IMG/VR virus record: IMGVR_UViG_3300032086_002413
Location: 1-64,000 of that record
Length of the DNA: 64,000 bases
Reading direction: 5' to 3' (one strand)
Origin: a virus
Shown: positions 39,617-47,505 of the stretch, piece after piece
Position numbering within the stretch: position 1 is the first letter of the stretch
How the letters are laid out: every line of letters begins with the position of its first letter
Position numbers and translations under genes: made by a program
Notes under the pieces: generated by a model
Told to the model about the DNA's origin: nothing
What the model saw: only the letters and a program-made list of their open reading frames with translations
Databases searched by the model: none

Positions 39617-40030
39617 TTATTTATGTTTATTGTTTCCGAACACCTTTTCTACGCCGCGTGAACCAAAATAGCCTCCAATAACGATTGTTAAAAGCCCGGT
39701 AATATCATCTAAAGGATAACCCATGTACCAACCAGATACATAACTAATTACTAAAAATACTAAAGTTAAAGGCCGCACATTAGCCGCAAGCCACGAACCT
39801 GATCTAGCGTCAGCAACCCAACGTCTTGTTGTGCCATCTATCTCTGCTCTTTCAAGTTCTAATTTTTTTAATGCTATTTCTTTATCAGCATCACTCATAT
39901 CACTGCCGCCAATAATAGCTTCAATAACAGAACCAACAGGTGTATCGCCAGCTATTTTGCCGACGATATTAGGAATTTTATCAAGAAGAAATTTTCCTAC
40001 ACCAGTGTCCTTAAACTTTTTTTTACTCAC
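39617..40030 (-). CDS. holin (3-TM type)
   Basis: This 137-residue protein has a soluble N-terminal half and a C-terminal membrane region. WVADARSGSWLAANVRPLTL (about 71-90) followed by VFLVISYVSGWYMGY and a final hydrophobic VIGGYFGSRG match the three-transmembrane holin family first named from gene-transfer agents. Holins open the inner membrane so that endolysin can reach peptidoglycan. The endolysin gene lies about 500 bases upstream in the same operon. Confidence 0.72.
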   Translation of the reverse strand: MSKKKFKDTGVGKFLLDKIPNIVGKIAGDTPVGSVIEAIIGGSDMSDADKEIALKKLELERAEIDGTTRRWVADARSGSWLAANVRPLTLVFLVISYVSGWYMGYPLDDITGLLTIVIGGYFGSRGVEKVFGNNKHK

Positions 40031-40031
40031 T

Positions 40032-40205
40032 TTATTTTTTCTTTTTAAGTGACTCTAATTCTGATTTTAAATCTTGAAATTTATCTTCAAGTATGTCTGC
40101 AATACCGTCACCATCTCTATCTTTAAGTACCTTAGTTGCAACTAAAACACAAAAAATTACAGCGATAAATAACAATATTGATAAAATAATAATTATAGTT
40201 TCCAT
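40032..40205 (-). CDS. 57-aa single-pass membrane protein with DxDxDG loop
   Basis: The frame from ATG 40205 to TAA 40032 gives METIIIILSILLFIAVIFCV, then a short polar part with KDRDGDGIADILEDK and a Lys-rich C-terminus. There is one N-terminal membrane segment (3-23). The DRDGDGIAD motif is an EF-hand-like calcium loop. Position next to holin and endolysin suggests a lysis accessory such as a spanin or pinholin, but this is inference. Its stop is next to the holin start. Confidence 0.6.
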   Translation of the reverse strand: METIIIILSILLFIAVIFCVLVATKVLKDRDGDGIADILEDKFQDLKSELESLKKKK

Positions 40206-40219
40206 TTTTCAATTTACGA

Positions 40220-40540
40220 TTAACAGTTCCATCTTCTTCTAGCGGCTCGTCCGCGTTCGCCCGTCCATCCTTTTGATCTTGCACAAAACGATTTTCTTCT
40301 TTTTGCAGCTTTACTGCCAGGTTTAAGCTTACTAGGCGGGGTTGTTACCGCTGTTTGTAGTTTGCTACCAGGATTCTTACTTTTATACTCATCAACACCT
40401 CTTTGTGTCATACCACCACCAGCAGCTGCGCCCGTACCAGTTGGGTTTGCTTTATTAAAATTTTTACCAGGACCAATAGTACGTCTAGGTTCAGCTTTCT
40501 TAAATGGTGCATTTGCTGCAAATGGAAGTGGTCTACTCAT
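40220..40540 (-). CDS. basic protein with C-terminal RRKSFCARS...RWNC motif
   Basis: This 106-residue, strongly basic protein is Pro/Gly/Lys-rich. Its C-terminus (KRRKSFCARSKGWTGERG, then ARRRWNC) matches a short motif, K-S-F-C-A-R-x ... R-x-W-N-C, seen in small proteins of many marine phages. The paired cysteines may bind metal. The high positive charge is compatible with DNA or RNA binding inside the head. Function is not known to me. It overlaps the endolysin gene by 8 bases. Confidence 0.6.
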   Translation of the reverse strand: MSRPLPFAANAPFKKAEPRRTIGPGKNFNKANPTGTGAAAGGGMTQRGVDEYKSKNPGSKLQTAVTTPPSKLKPGSKAAKRRKSFCARSKGWTGERGRAARRRWNC

Positions 40541-41003
40541 CGTAATAAGAATATGTTGTTTTACCGTTTATTTTTTCAGCCTTAAGTACTTCACCTCTGT
40601 TTTCTTCTTCTTGTCTAAAACTAACATGTACCCAAGCTGGATTATGCTCTGATCCAAACTCCCAGATAAGTTTATCAAAGTCTAAATTATATCTTATATA
40701 ATCAAACATCTCTTTGTTTGTGGCATTACCTAGTACGTCATCTAAATCAATAGCTTGGCCTAAGCAATGTTGTGAACGTGTGCTTCCACCTATAGCTTTA
40801 TTTAACTCAGGACTTCTATAGAAACTAGTTATATATATAGGACCGCCAACAAAGTTTCTAAGTGGCTCAAATATGTTTTCAGCCAAAGCTTGCATATTAA
40901 CAAGCGTAGGGCTGTCTGGAAAATTTTCAATACCTAACCTTTCTGCGGTATTAGATTTAATTGCCTCTTTTAATGATATATGATCGCTAATAACGAACTT
41001 CAT
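40533..41003 (-). CDS. M15-type peptidoglycan endopeptidase (endolysin)
   Basis: This 156-residue protein has the zinc D-Ala-D-Ala/L-Ala-D-Glu peptidase signature SQHCLGQAIDLDD (His79 and Asp86 as metal ligands), a YITSFYRSPELN strand-loop before it (about 57-68), and a third histidine in WVHVSF (His126). It lacks a signal peptide, so it needs the downstream holin to reach its substrate. It should cut peptide cross-bridges of the cell wall at lysis. Similar small M15 lysins are common in marine phages. Confidence 0.85.
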   Translation of the reverse strand: MKFVISDHISLKEAIKSNTAERLGIENFPDSPTLVNMQALAENIFEPLRNFVGGPIYITSFYRSPELNKAIGGSTRSQHCLGQAIDLDDVLGNATNKEMFDYIRYNLDFDKLIWEFGSEHNPAWVHVSFRQEEENRGEVLKAEKINGKTTYSYYDE

Positions 41004-41154
41004 TACTACGTTTTATTTTTTTACCACCTCTCATTTTACAACCACAACCTTGAGCGATTGGCATCATACAAGATGGACAAATTGGATGTGGCGCTTTCTT
41101 TTGTGCGTGCGCTATTTTTGTAATCGGTATAGCCGTAGGCCCTGCTTTTCCCAT
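40987..41154 (-). CDS. 55-aa Cys-rich zinc-ribbon-like protein
   Basis: The frame from ATG 41154 to TAG 40987 encodes 55 residues with CPSCMMPIAQGCGCK (about 26-40), a C-x-x-C ... C-x-C set that could bind one zinc ion, followed by a basic tail. The 17-base overlap with the endolysin gene is the same style as its neighbours. The coding case is supported by the cysteine pattern. Function unknown. Confidence 0.5.
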   Translation of the reverse strand: MGKAGPTAIPITKIAHAQKKAPHPICPSCMMPIAQGCGCKMRGGKKIKRSNEVRY

Positions 41155-41157
41155 AAT

Positions 41158-41481
41158 TTATTTTTTTAATTGTTTTTTATACGCTTCTTTTTCCCAAGCT
41201 AATTTCTTTGATCCTTCTTTCATTAAAACTCTTGGGTGTTTCTGACCTTTCCAATAAACGTTATTTTCATCATAAGAAAGATCTCCTCTTATAATTTGAT
41301 CTCTATGAACTCTTTCATGGCTTTCAGCTATATCTTTTTTCTTCTTAGAAAGCTTTGAATTAATTACAATTGTACCGTCATTCAGAGTAACGCCTTCAGC
41401 TTTACCCATATCACTGCTTTCTGTAACTAAACCATGATCCATTATTAATCTCTTAATATTGGTTTTCATTTTATATCCCAT
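41158..41481 (-). CDS. putative small metallopeptidase (HERVH)
   Basis: This 107-residue protein contains IAESHERVHRDQII (His55-Glu56-x-x-His59), a classical zinc-peptidase helix, and a downstream WEKEAY segment (about 98-103) that could supply a third ligand. The rest is small and basic. It lies in the lysis cluster between the GroES side of the operon and the endolysin, so a role in maturation or in envelope/peptide cleavage is possible. Active-site chemistry is inferred from the motif only. The start shares a base with the previous gene. Confidence 0.5.
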   Translation of the reverse strand: MGYKMKTNIKRLIMDHGLVTESSDMGKAEGVTLNDGTIVINSKLSKKKKDIAESHERVHRDQIIRGDLSYDENNVYWKGQKHPRVLMKEGSKKLAWEKEAYKKQLKK

Positions 41482-41906
41482 TATCTTGTATTGTCTTTAT
41501 TCATATAATCTAAAGCGGTACTCATTACCTTTGAAGTGTAAGAATCTTGTTCTTTTAAATGCTGTAAATCTTCTTGGCCTAACAGCACTTTGTAAAGTCT
41601 ATTTATCATTAACTTACACTTAGTACTAACCTTGTACGTATTATATTTAACGGTAGTTCTATTTCTTTTGCTATACACAACTATCCAACCGTCTCTGACT
41701 AAACGCTCCCATCTATGTTTATCCCACGAGTAAACGTATGTGCCATTTATATAGTCTTGCCTTGAAAATATACCTATACAATCAAAATATATCAAAAGCT
41801 CAAGGTCGGCTTCCATTATATCATAATTTTTACAAAACCACTTTCTAGCTAACCTATAGTATTTAAATATTTTAAGCTCACGTATATCGTTTGCCTCTAT
41901 CCTCAT
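41481..41906 (-). CDS. hypothetical protein, possible winged-helix fold
   Basis: This 141-residue basic protein has helices at the N-terminus (YRLARKWFCKNYDIMEADLE), a middle segment with RWERLVRDGWIVVYSKRNR that looks like a recognition helix plus beta-wing, and a C-terminal helix. This is consistent with a winged-helix DNA- or RNA-binding protein, but I cannot assign a family. It is co-transcribed with groES through a 4-base overlap. Confidence 0.5.
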   Translation of the reverse strand: MRIEANDIRELKIFKYYRLARKWFCKNYDIMEADLELLIYFDCIGIFSRQDYINGTYVYSWDKHRWERLVRDGWIVVYSKRNRTTVKYNTYKVSTKCKLMINRLYKVLLGQEDLQHLKEQDSYTSKVMSTALDYMNKDNTR

Positions 41907-42163
41907 AATACAGCAATGACATCTTGTTCTTTAATTACATGAAAAAATTCATCATTGAACTCTATGCCATACCCAGCATGTTTGTCGTAGTATATTTCAT
42001 TTTCAGGTTCTAAACCCTCAATAAGATTACCTACCGATATAACTTTTGCTTTTCTATATCTAACATCTTCTTGATGTTTTTCATTAAGTATTAAACCACT
42101 TTTATTTGGTTTAACCTCTTCTTTTATACGACTAATTATTATGTACTTATTTACAGCTTTCAT
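41903..42163 (-). CDS. groES: co-chaperonin GroES (Cpn10)
   Basis: I use the ATG at 42163 (MKAVNKYIIISRIKEEVKPN), which overlaps the groEL stop as ATGA; the upstream in-frame ATG would begin inside groEL. The 86-residue product has the Cpn10 pattern: a first strand, a short mobile loop (NKSGLILNE), a KAKVISVGNLIEG strand, a charged EIYYDKHAG turn and a closing FHVIKEQDVIAVL. It should cap the phage GroEL ring, or the host's, during folding. The order groEL then groES is reversed from most bacteria. Confidence 0.85.
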   Translation of the reverse strand: MKAVNKYIIISRIKEEVKPNKSGLILNEKHQEDVRYRKAKVISVGNLIEGLEPENEIYYDKHAGYGIEFNDEFFHVIKEQDVIAVL

Positions 42164-43713
42164 TGTTCTCTCACGTTTGAAATTACACAATCAGCTGACA
42201 TAATAGTAGTTGCCACGCTTACAGCGTTTGTTAAGGCTGTTTTAGTTACAAGAACAGGATCTATAATTCCTGCTTTAACCATATTTACGTCTTTGCCAGA
42301 AACAACGTCTAAACCAACACCTTTTCTGTTTGGATAAACTTCAGCTATATTAGCATTTTTTAGTATAGTTAGATAAGGTGATTTAACAGCATCAAGAAGC
42401 AACTGATCCTCTTTGTTCTTTGGTGTTATACTTATTGCTGCGTTTAACAGTGCAACTCCTCCACCTGGTACAATACCTTCTTTTAATGCTGCTTTTACAG
42501 CGTATATGGCATCTTCAATTCGGTCTTTCTTTTCTTTTAATTCAATCTTTGAATCAGCACCTACTTTAATAATACCAACCGAGCCGGAAAGCATAGCTCT
42601 TCGCTGTTCTAATTTCTTTTTTAAATATGGATTTTGCTCTTCATCTAGTCTTTCTTCTATTTGTAAAATCCTATCTTTAATCTCTTGTGTTTGCTCACCA
42701 ACAGTTATAACAGTGTTGTTATCATCCGTTACTGCTTTTACAGCTTCGCCTAAAAATGTTTCATCTATTAAATCTAAATCGTCTCCTAAATCTTCATTAA
42801 TAACTCTAGCACCGGTTATAATAGATAAATCTTCAAGCATATCTTTTTTAATAGTAGAAAAACCAGGAGAATCTATAATGTTGACTTTTATATTACCCTT
42901 TGCTTTATTCATAACTAAAGCACTCATTGGTTGAGCAGCAACATTACCTACTATCAATATAGCTCTATCATTTTTTATAGCGTACTCTAAAACACTTTGT
43001 ATTCTTCTTATACTATTTATCTCTGACTCAATCAAAAGTATAAGTGGGTTTTGTAATTCACATTTCCCTTTTTCAGTGTTAGTAACAAAGTGTGGTGATT
43101 TTAAACCTGAATCAAACTGCACTCCATCTACGATTTCAACGTACGTTTTATCATCGTCAGATTCTTCCATCAGAACCACACCATTCTTACCAACTTTATT
43201 GTAAGCATCGGCTATTATACAACCTAATACAGTATCATTGTTTGTAGATATTCTAGCTACGTTTTCTAGCATTTTATCTTTAACAGATATAGAATTTTTT
43301 TCAAGGTATTTTAATATTTTATCTTTTATATTAAAAATACTATTTTTTACATCCCTTAAACTTATATCCTTATATTTAGAATAATACTGATTAAGTATAG
43401 CGTGAGCTAAAACAGTTGAGGTCGTAGTACCATCACCTGCTTCTTTAACGGTGTTTTGTGCTGCTTCTTTTATTAATGTAGCTCCAATGTTTTCAACTGG
43501 ATCCATCAATATAACACTTTGTGCAACAGTAACACCATCTTTAGTAATTATAGGTCTTCCAAGCCCGTCTTCGTATATAACACACTTTCCTGAAGCACCT
43601 AATGTTGATGATACCGCGGAGTTTAGTTTATCTACTCCACGCATGATTTTAGTTTGAGCATTATCGCTAAAGGTTAAATCCTTTACGATTTCACTCGGTT
43701 GATTAAATTCCAT
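42160..43713 (-). CDS. groEL: chaperonin GroEL (Cpn60)
   Basis: This 517-residue protein spans a full chaperonin. Near the N-terminus are STLGASGKCVIYED and ITKDGVTVAQSV. The ATP-binding AGDGTTTSTVLAHAI motif lies about residues 91-105, the apical domain covers about 190-370, and the ATPase aspartate occurs in DRIEDAIYAVKAALKEGIVP (Asp-equivalent to E. coli D398). It lacks the Gly-Gly-Met C-terminal repeat usual in bacterial GroEL and is about 30 residues shorter. Its place between a tail-fibre gene and the lysis genes suggests late expression, probably to fold phage structural proteins. Confidence 0.9.
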   Translation of the reverse strand: MEFNQPSEIVKDLTFSDNAQTKIMRGVDKLNSAVSSTLGASGKCVIYEDGLGRPIITKDGVTVAQSVILMDPVENIGATLIKEAAQNTVKEAGDGTTTSTVLAHAILNQYYSKYKDISLRDVKNSIFNIKDKILKYLEKNSISVKDKMLENVARISTNNDTVLGCIIADAYNKVGKNGVVLMEESDDDKTYVEIVDGVQFDSGLKSPHFVTNTEKGKCELQNPLILLIESEINSIRRIQSVLEYAIKNDRAILIVGNVAAQPMSALVMNKAKGNIKVNIIDSPGFSTIKKDMLEDLSIITGARVINEDLGDDLDLIDETFLGEAVKAVTDDNNTVITVGEQTQEIKDRILQIEERLDEEQNPYLKKKLEQRRAMLSGSVGIIKVGADSKIELKEKKDRIEDAIYAVKAALKEGIVPGGGVALLNAAISITPKNKEDQLLLDAVKSPYLTILKNANIAEVYPNRKGVGLDVVSGKDVNMVKAGIIDPVLVTKTALTNAVSVATTIMSADCVISNVREQ

Positions 43714-43736
43714 AAAATTATATTTATTTGACTATA

Positions 43737-45950
43737 CTAAGATAACTGTTTTTTCAGTTCATCTATTTGATTTTGCTGTTCTTTTACTGTTTCTATTAAT
43801 AAACCGATAACACCATTGTAATCAACAGCAAGGTGTGATGATGTATCTTTTAGTTCTTTAACTTCTGATACTAGTGAAGGCATTACTTTTTGTACATCTT
43901 GCGCTATAATACCTCCAGATTCTTTTCCATTTCTAGCCCAATTAAAAGTAACACCATCTAGTTGTTTAATTTTATTTATTGGATCTTTAATTACTTGTAT
44001 GTTATTTTTAAGATTTCTATCAGAAGCAATAGTAGTAGAGAAAGCTAGTACATCACCATCAACGTGTAACGTACCATCTGCTAAAAGTCTCATTTCATTA
44101 CTATTGTTTACATACCAATCAATTTTTGTATTACCAGAAGTGTCCCAGTCAGTTCTAGTGTTAGCAGCGTTTGGAAGTGCCGAAAGTGTAACATCTGTAG
44201 CTAACTTAGAAAGCGTAACATTAGCATCTAATATTTTAGCAGTGGTAACAGCGTTTGTACCTATTTTATTAGCTGTTACAGCACCTGTACCAATTTTTCC
44301 TTCTAATACAGCACCTGTATTTAGCTGATTACTACCTACAGCATTATCCGCGATATTGTAAGTAACTATAGCATCTTCAGCTATATTACCCGTGGAACCA
44401 CCCGTAACGGTTCCATCGGCAATCATAACATTAGTAATTAAGTTATTAGCTATATGATTTGCATCTAATGCTCTATACTCTAAAGCAGAACCACCCGCGT
44501 TAACTGTTAAAAGCTGATGTGCAGAACCAATACTAGAAGGCGTGTCTGTTAAACCCGTAAATGTTGTAGCACCAACCGTATCAGTATCAACCCACTTTAA
44601 TCCTTTATAACTGGTAGATCCGTCATTATTTACATCAACAGCTAAAACCTTACCAGGCGTTCCGCTGTTAACTGTAGTGAAATTATTTGTATTACTAACT
44701 TTAAATGCAGTAAACTCCATACCATTTTGTGCAGAGTTTATAACCATAATATCACCAGCGTTTGCATAAGAACTTGGTGTATCAGATAGAGACAGCATGT
44801 TAGCAGCTCCACCACCGGCCGCAGTCCATTCTAAATTCAAACTAGAGTTTAAAGATAAAACTTGGCCAGAAACACCTGTAGACGCAGAAAGCTTACCAGC
44901 GGTAATAGCACTGTTATCTATATCACCTGTACCAACAGTTGTTTTAGTAGCTAAAGCACCAGCATCTGTTACATGTGCCATTTCATGCGTATGATTAGCC
45001 ATAGCTATTCTAGCAGCATTACGATCTGTTACAGTAGTCTGTTTATCTAAAAATGCTCCTTGTCCAAACTGAAAAGTAACATCAGTACCGCCACCACCTA
45101 AGCTAAATGTAACAACTTCGTTATTTCTACTTACACCATCTAGAAAATAATTACTTGCTGAATTAGCAGCCCAAGTAAATCCAGTAGTACCGTCAGAAGT
45201 TAATACATAACCAGATGTAGGATTATTAGATACATTTAGTTTTTCCTCTGTAATTGCTTCAGGTTTTACTTTTAATGAAGTAACAGCATTTGTGTTTATC
45301 TCATTAGTACCTACAGCATCTAAGTAAGCTAGACTTTTTAATGACGATGTATCAATATCTGATAAAGATAATGTAGAGGCAAGTTGACTGATTATAGAAT
45401 CAACGCTTTCAAAAGCTGCAGAACCAAAAGTTAGTGATTGATTATTTGTTCCGTTTACAGAAAAAGTAACAACATTACCATTTCTAGTAACACCATCTAA
45501 AAAGTAATTAGTGTCAGCAATATTAGCAGCGTCTACCCAAGAAAATGATCCGTCTCCATCAGATGACAATAGCTGTCCAGAGGTACCGTTGCCTGATACA
45601 TTTAAATAATAAGCTGTTATATCGTTTTCAGAAACTACAGCCGCTGTATTGAATGTGGCATCAGAAGCCATAAAACTACTAGCCGCAGAAAACGCCGCTG
45701 TGCCTAAAGTTAATTCTTGATTATCTGTGCCATCTACTACAAACGTAATAACGCCTGAGGTTTGATCAGCTGTTATAGAGCTTAAGTAATAATTAGTGTC
45801 GACAACTCCATCTGATGATAGAGCTATAAAGTCTATCAAAGATCCAACTGAGTAGTTTTTAGTAACACTACTATTTTCTGCATCTGATCCTATTAATATA
45901 TCATCTCTTGATAAAACTAGGTCTCTATCGTATGTGGATATTCTTGCCAT
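43737..45950 (-). CDS. tail fibre with S74-type intramolecular chaperone (short form)
   Basis: This 737-residue protein begins MARISTYDRDLVLSRDDILI, homologous to the start of the 1538-aa fibre. It has a beta-helical shaft with repeated NYFLDGVTRNGNVVTFSV and NYFLDGVSRNNEVVTFSL modules and TANKIGTNAVTTAKILD-type repeats. It ends in an S74-like chaperone (about 640-737; SDRNLKNNIQVI, GGIIAQDVQKVMPSL) and a short coiled coil. It should be a second trimeric fibre docked on the same virion attachment point. It lies right next to groEL. Confidence 0.8.
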   Translation of the reverse strand: MARISTYDRDLVLSRDDILIGSDAENSSVTKNYSVGSLIDFIALSSDGVVDTNYYLSSITADQTSGVITFVVDGTDNQELTLGTAAFSAASSFMASDATFNTAAVVSENDITAYYLNVSGNGTSGQLLSSDGDGSFSWVDAANIADTNYFLDGVTRNGNVVTFSVNGTNNQSLTFGSAAFESVDSIISQLASTLSLSDIDTSSLKSLAYLDAVGTNEINTNAVTSLKVKPEAITEEKLNVSNNPTSGYVLTSDGTTGFTWAANSASNYFLDGVSRNNEVVTFSLGGGGTDVTFQFGQGAFLDKQTTVTDRNAARIAMANHTHEMAHVTDAGALATKTTVGTGDIDNSAITAGKLSASTGVSGQVLSLNSSLNLEWTAAGGGAANMLSLSDTPSSYANAGDIMVINSAQNGMEFTAFKVSNTNNFTTVNSGTPGKVLAVDVNNDGSTSYKGLKWVDTDTVGATTFTGLTDTPSSIGSAHQLLTVNAGGSALEYRALDANHIANNLITNVMIADGTVTGGSTGNIAEDAIVTYNIADNAVGSNQLNTGAVLEGKIGTGAVTANKIGTNAVTTAKILDANVTLSKLATDVTLSALPNAANTRTDWDTSGNTKIDWYVNNSNEMRLLADGTLHVDGDVLAFSTTIASDRNLKNNIQVIKDPINKIKQLDGVTFNWARNGKESGGIIAQDVQKVMPSLVSEVKELKDTSSHLAVDYNGVIGLLIETVKEQQNQIDELKKQLS

Positions 45951-46195
45951 TACTTGTTTTTAGTGTTGTTAATTCTAGTTCCTTTACCAAAGCCGCTGCG
46001 GTTGCGTGATGCTGACACAAAGCTGTTAGTGGTGTGATCATAATCCATACCATCTACATTGCGCCCAGAATTTTTCGCCGCTCGTCGTTTTCGTTGATTC
46101 TCAGCTTTCATTTTACGACGCCGAGGTGTTTTGGCATACGCCAAATCTCTTTTTTTCTTAGCAGCAGCAGCTTTTGGTGATAGTTTATAAGACAT
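45950..46195 (-). CDS. very basic small protein
   Basis: This 81-residue Lys/Arg/Ala-rich protein (LSPKAAAAKKKRDLAYAK, then RRRKMKAENQRKRRAA) has a C-terminal half with Gly/Asn/Ser residues. Highly basic proteins of this type near fibre genes occur in many marine phages and could bind DNA in the capsid or act late in infection. It starts one base from the gene above and shares its last base with the fibre's first. Function unknown. Confidence 0.55.
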   Translation of the reverse strand: MSYKLSPKAAAAKKKRDLAYAKTPRRRKMKAENQRKRRAAKNSGRNVDGMDYDHTTNSFVSASRNRSGFGKGTRINNTKNK

Positions 46196-46914
46196 TATTT
46201 CTTACAACCGTATTTCTTAATAGGCTTTGAACCGTACTTTTTAAGAGCAGCTTTTTTAAGTCCTTTTACGCCTTTCTTTTTTACTGGAGTAATAGCACTT
46301 GCTGTTTTTACTTTTCTACGTGGAGCCTTTTCCTTTAAATCCTTAGATATATCAGTCTTTTTAATTTTAGCAGTTTGAACACCTTTTGCTTTTGGAGCTT
46401 CGCCTCTTTCTTTTAACGATGCTTCTACAACTACTTTAGATCCGTCGGCTAACTTTCTATACTGAGTTCTACCGCCTTTTGTTTTAGTACCAGCAGTATC
46501 AGATCCCATCATAGTATATTTACCTTTTTGGCCTTTTACACGTTGATATGTCTTTTTAGCCATACGTCCTGCTCCTTGACGATCAGACATTGTAGTACCG
46601 CGTTGTGCTTTACTTCCTTTTTGTACAGTTTGAGTTACTTGTTCAAAGTCTCTTGCTCCTGTGTTCTTGCTATCGCGTCTACGTACTGTAGATTCTTTTT
46701 CTGAGATAACAACATCTTTACCACCTCTACCTACTTCTTTTCGGTTTTTATCTGTGATTTTTTTAACAGGTGCGTCTTTAATGCCTTTTTCAATAGCATC
46801 AGCTTGAGCTGTTTTACCAGACTCTCTCATAGACTTGATCATACCTTGTTGACCAGCGGTTAGTGTTTTCATAAGAGCAGGTACTCCCTTATGCTTCATT
46901 TTAAAGTTTGACAT
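46195..46914 (-). CDS. basic, Lys-rich protein, unknown
   Basis: This 239-residue protein is about one-quarter Lys and Arg, with helical N-terminal MRESGKTAQADAIEKGIK and low-complexity basic stretches near the C-terminus (VKGLKKAALKKYGSKPIK, then KKYGCKK). The sequence fits a DNA-binding or virion-internal protein. Proteins of this composition are repeatedly found beside fibres in marine phages. No enzyme motif seen. Confidence 0.55.
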   Translation of the reverse strand: MSNFKMKHKGVPALMKTLTAGQQGMIKSMRESGKTAQADAIEKGIKDAPVKKITDKNRKEVGRGGKDVVISEKESTVRRRDSKNTGARDFEQVTQTVQKGSKAQRGTTMSDRQGAGRMAKKTYQRVKGQKGKYTMMGSDTAGTKTKGGRTQYRKLADGSKVVVEASLKERGEAPKAKGVQTAKIKKTDISKDLKEKAPRRKVKTASAITPVKKKGVKGLKKAALKKYGSKPIKKYGCKK

Positions 46915-46919
46915 GTTTT

Positions 46920-47114
46920 CTATTTATTTACGGGTTTTAACATTTGTGTATATAACAGTTGTGCTAGTAGCACTTCGTTTGGACTGTCTAAACAGACGTC
47001 TTTAGTTATTTCTTTAAACTCACTTATTCTCTTTTGTCGCTGTGCGACGAGATTTTTTTGACTCGTGCAACTCATCATCGTTGCTACAAGTACAAAGCTT
47101 AGCATTGTTTTCAT
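46920..47114 (-). CDS. small putative lipoprotein
   Basis: From the ATG at 47114 the 64-residue product starts MKTMLSFVLVATMMSC and has a hydrophobic signal followed by a Cys that fits a lipobox. The mature part is short and helical. The 3 upstream in-frame codons from 47147 belong to a different possible start with no signal-like properties. Its 5' part overlaps, in another frame, the preceding 72-aa gene. Nested lipoprotein genes resemble spanin pairs, but here the partner lacks a membrane segment, so a surface or exclusion protein is an alternative. Confidence 0.55.
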   Translation of the reverse strand: MKTMLSFVLVATMMSCTSQKNLVAQRQKRISEFKEITKDVCLDSPNEVLLAQLLYTQMLKPVNK

Positions 47115-47238
47115 AGTGTGTGTTTGTTTGTGCGAGATGTATCTCAATCATCGCGTTCGTTAGTTTGTCGATACTTTTGCGTATCTCCTTTAACTCATTT
47201 CTGAGTCCGTTTGATTTAATTTTAAGTTCTTTACTCAT
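47020..47238 (-). CDS. first gene of leftward arm, small charged protein
   Basis: This 72-residue protein (MSKELKIKSNGLRNELKEIR then a helix ending KLTNAMIEIHL) is charged and helical with a Cys-containing loop (KLCTCSNDDE). It starts 18 bases downstream of the -7 box of a Bacteroidota-type promoter, so it leads the arm. It overlaps the lipoprotein gene by 95 bases in another frame. Function unknown. Confidence 0.5.
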   Translation of the reverse strand: MSKELKIKSNGLRNELKEIRKSIDKLTNAMIEIHLAQTNTHYENNAKLCTCSNDDELHESKKSRRTATKENK

Positions 47239-47255
47239 ATTAAAGTTATTACATT

Positions 47256-47285
47256 CAAATATAGTTATTTAAGATCAAGTGACAA
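47256..47285 (-). promoter_or_regulatory. Bacteroidota-type promoter for leftward arm
   Basis: On the leftward strand a TTG (-33 element, 47283-47285) lies 19 bases upstream of TATATTTG (47256-47263), matching the Bacteroidota consensus TTTG-N17-23-TAnnTTTG. The first gene begins 18 bases downstream of the -7 box. It is the only such match I found at the head of the left arm, supporting both host class and a single main start of the virion operon. Confidence 0.7.
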
Positions 47286-47365
47286 TAGCCTTTTATTATA
47301 TATATCCTAGGCCTTATGTCACCCTTTTTTATATTAGATATTTTGGGGGATTGTATTGCACTATA
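47279..47365. repeat. regulatory repeat, copy A (contains dyad GTGACA/TGTCAC)
   Basis: The first 44 bases (47279-47322) begin GTGACAATAG and end TTATGTCAC, giving a GTGACA...TGTCAC inverted repeat. The -33 element of the leftward promoter sits inside the left half. The next 43 bases include CTTTTTTATA and GGATTGTATT. The whole block aligns with 48613-48698 in the same orientation. It is a candidate binding site for a repressor or activator of the leftward arm. Confidence 0.6.
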
Positions 47366-47505
47366 CGAGGCAGGTAAGGCTACCCTAGGAAAACTCAACT
47401 TTTTAGCCCAGCCCCCACTTGCTCTCACACAGGCTAGAAAACACAAGATGCCTGGCCTGGCCCCACAACCCTATGTAATTTGTACTGATACGGGTATGTA
47501 TAGCA

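Noticed and set aside
44749-44758. Reverse copy of the GTGATATTA core (TAATATCAC) on the leftward strand; a second at 28757
   Set aside because: Both lie inside coding regions and have no correctly spaced CGA half or nearby gene start.
47255-47446. 63-aa leftward ORF upstream of the leftward promoter
   Set aside because: It would begin before the promoter and pass through it, and its sequence has no coding-like features.
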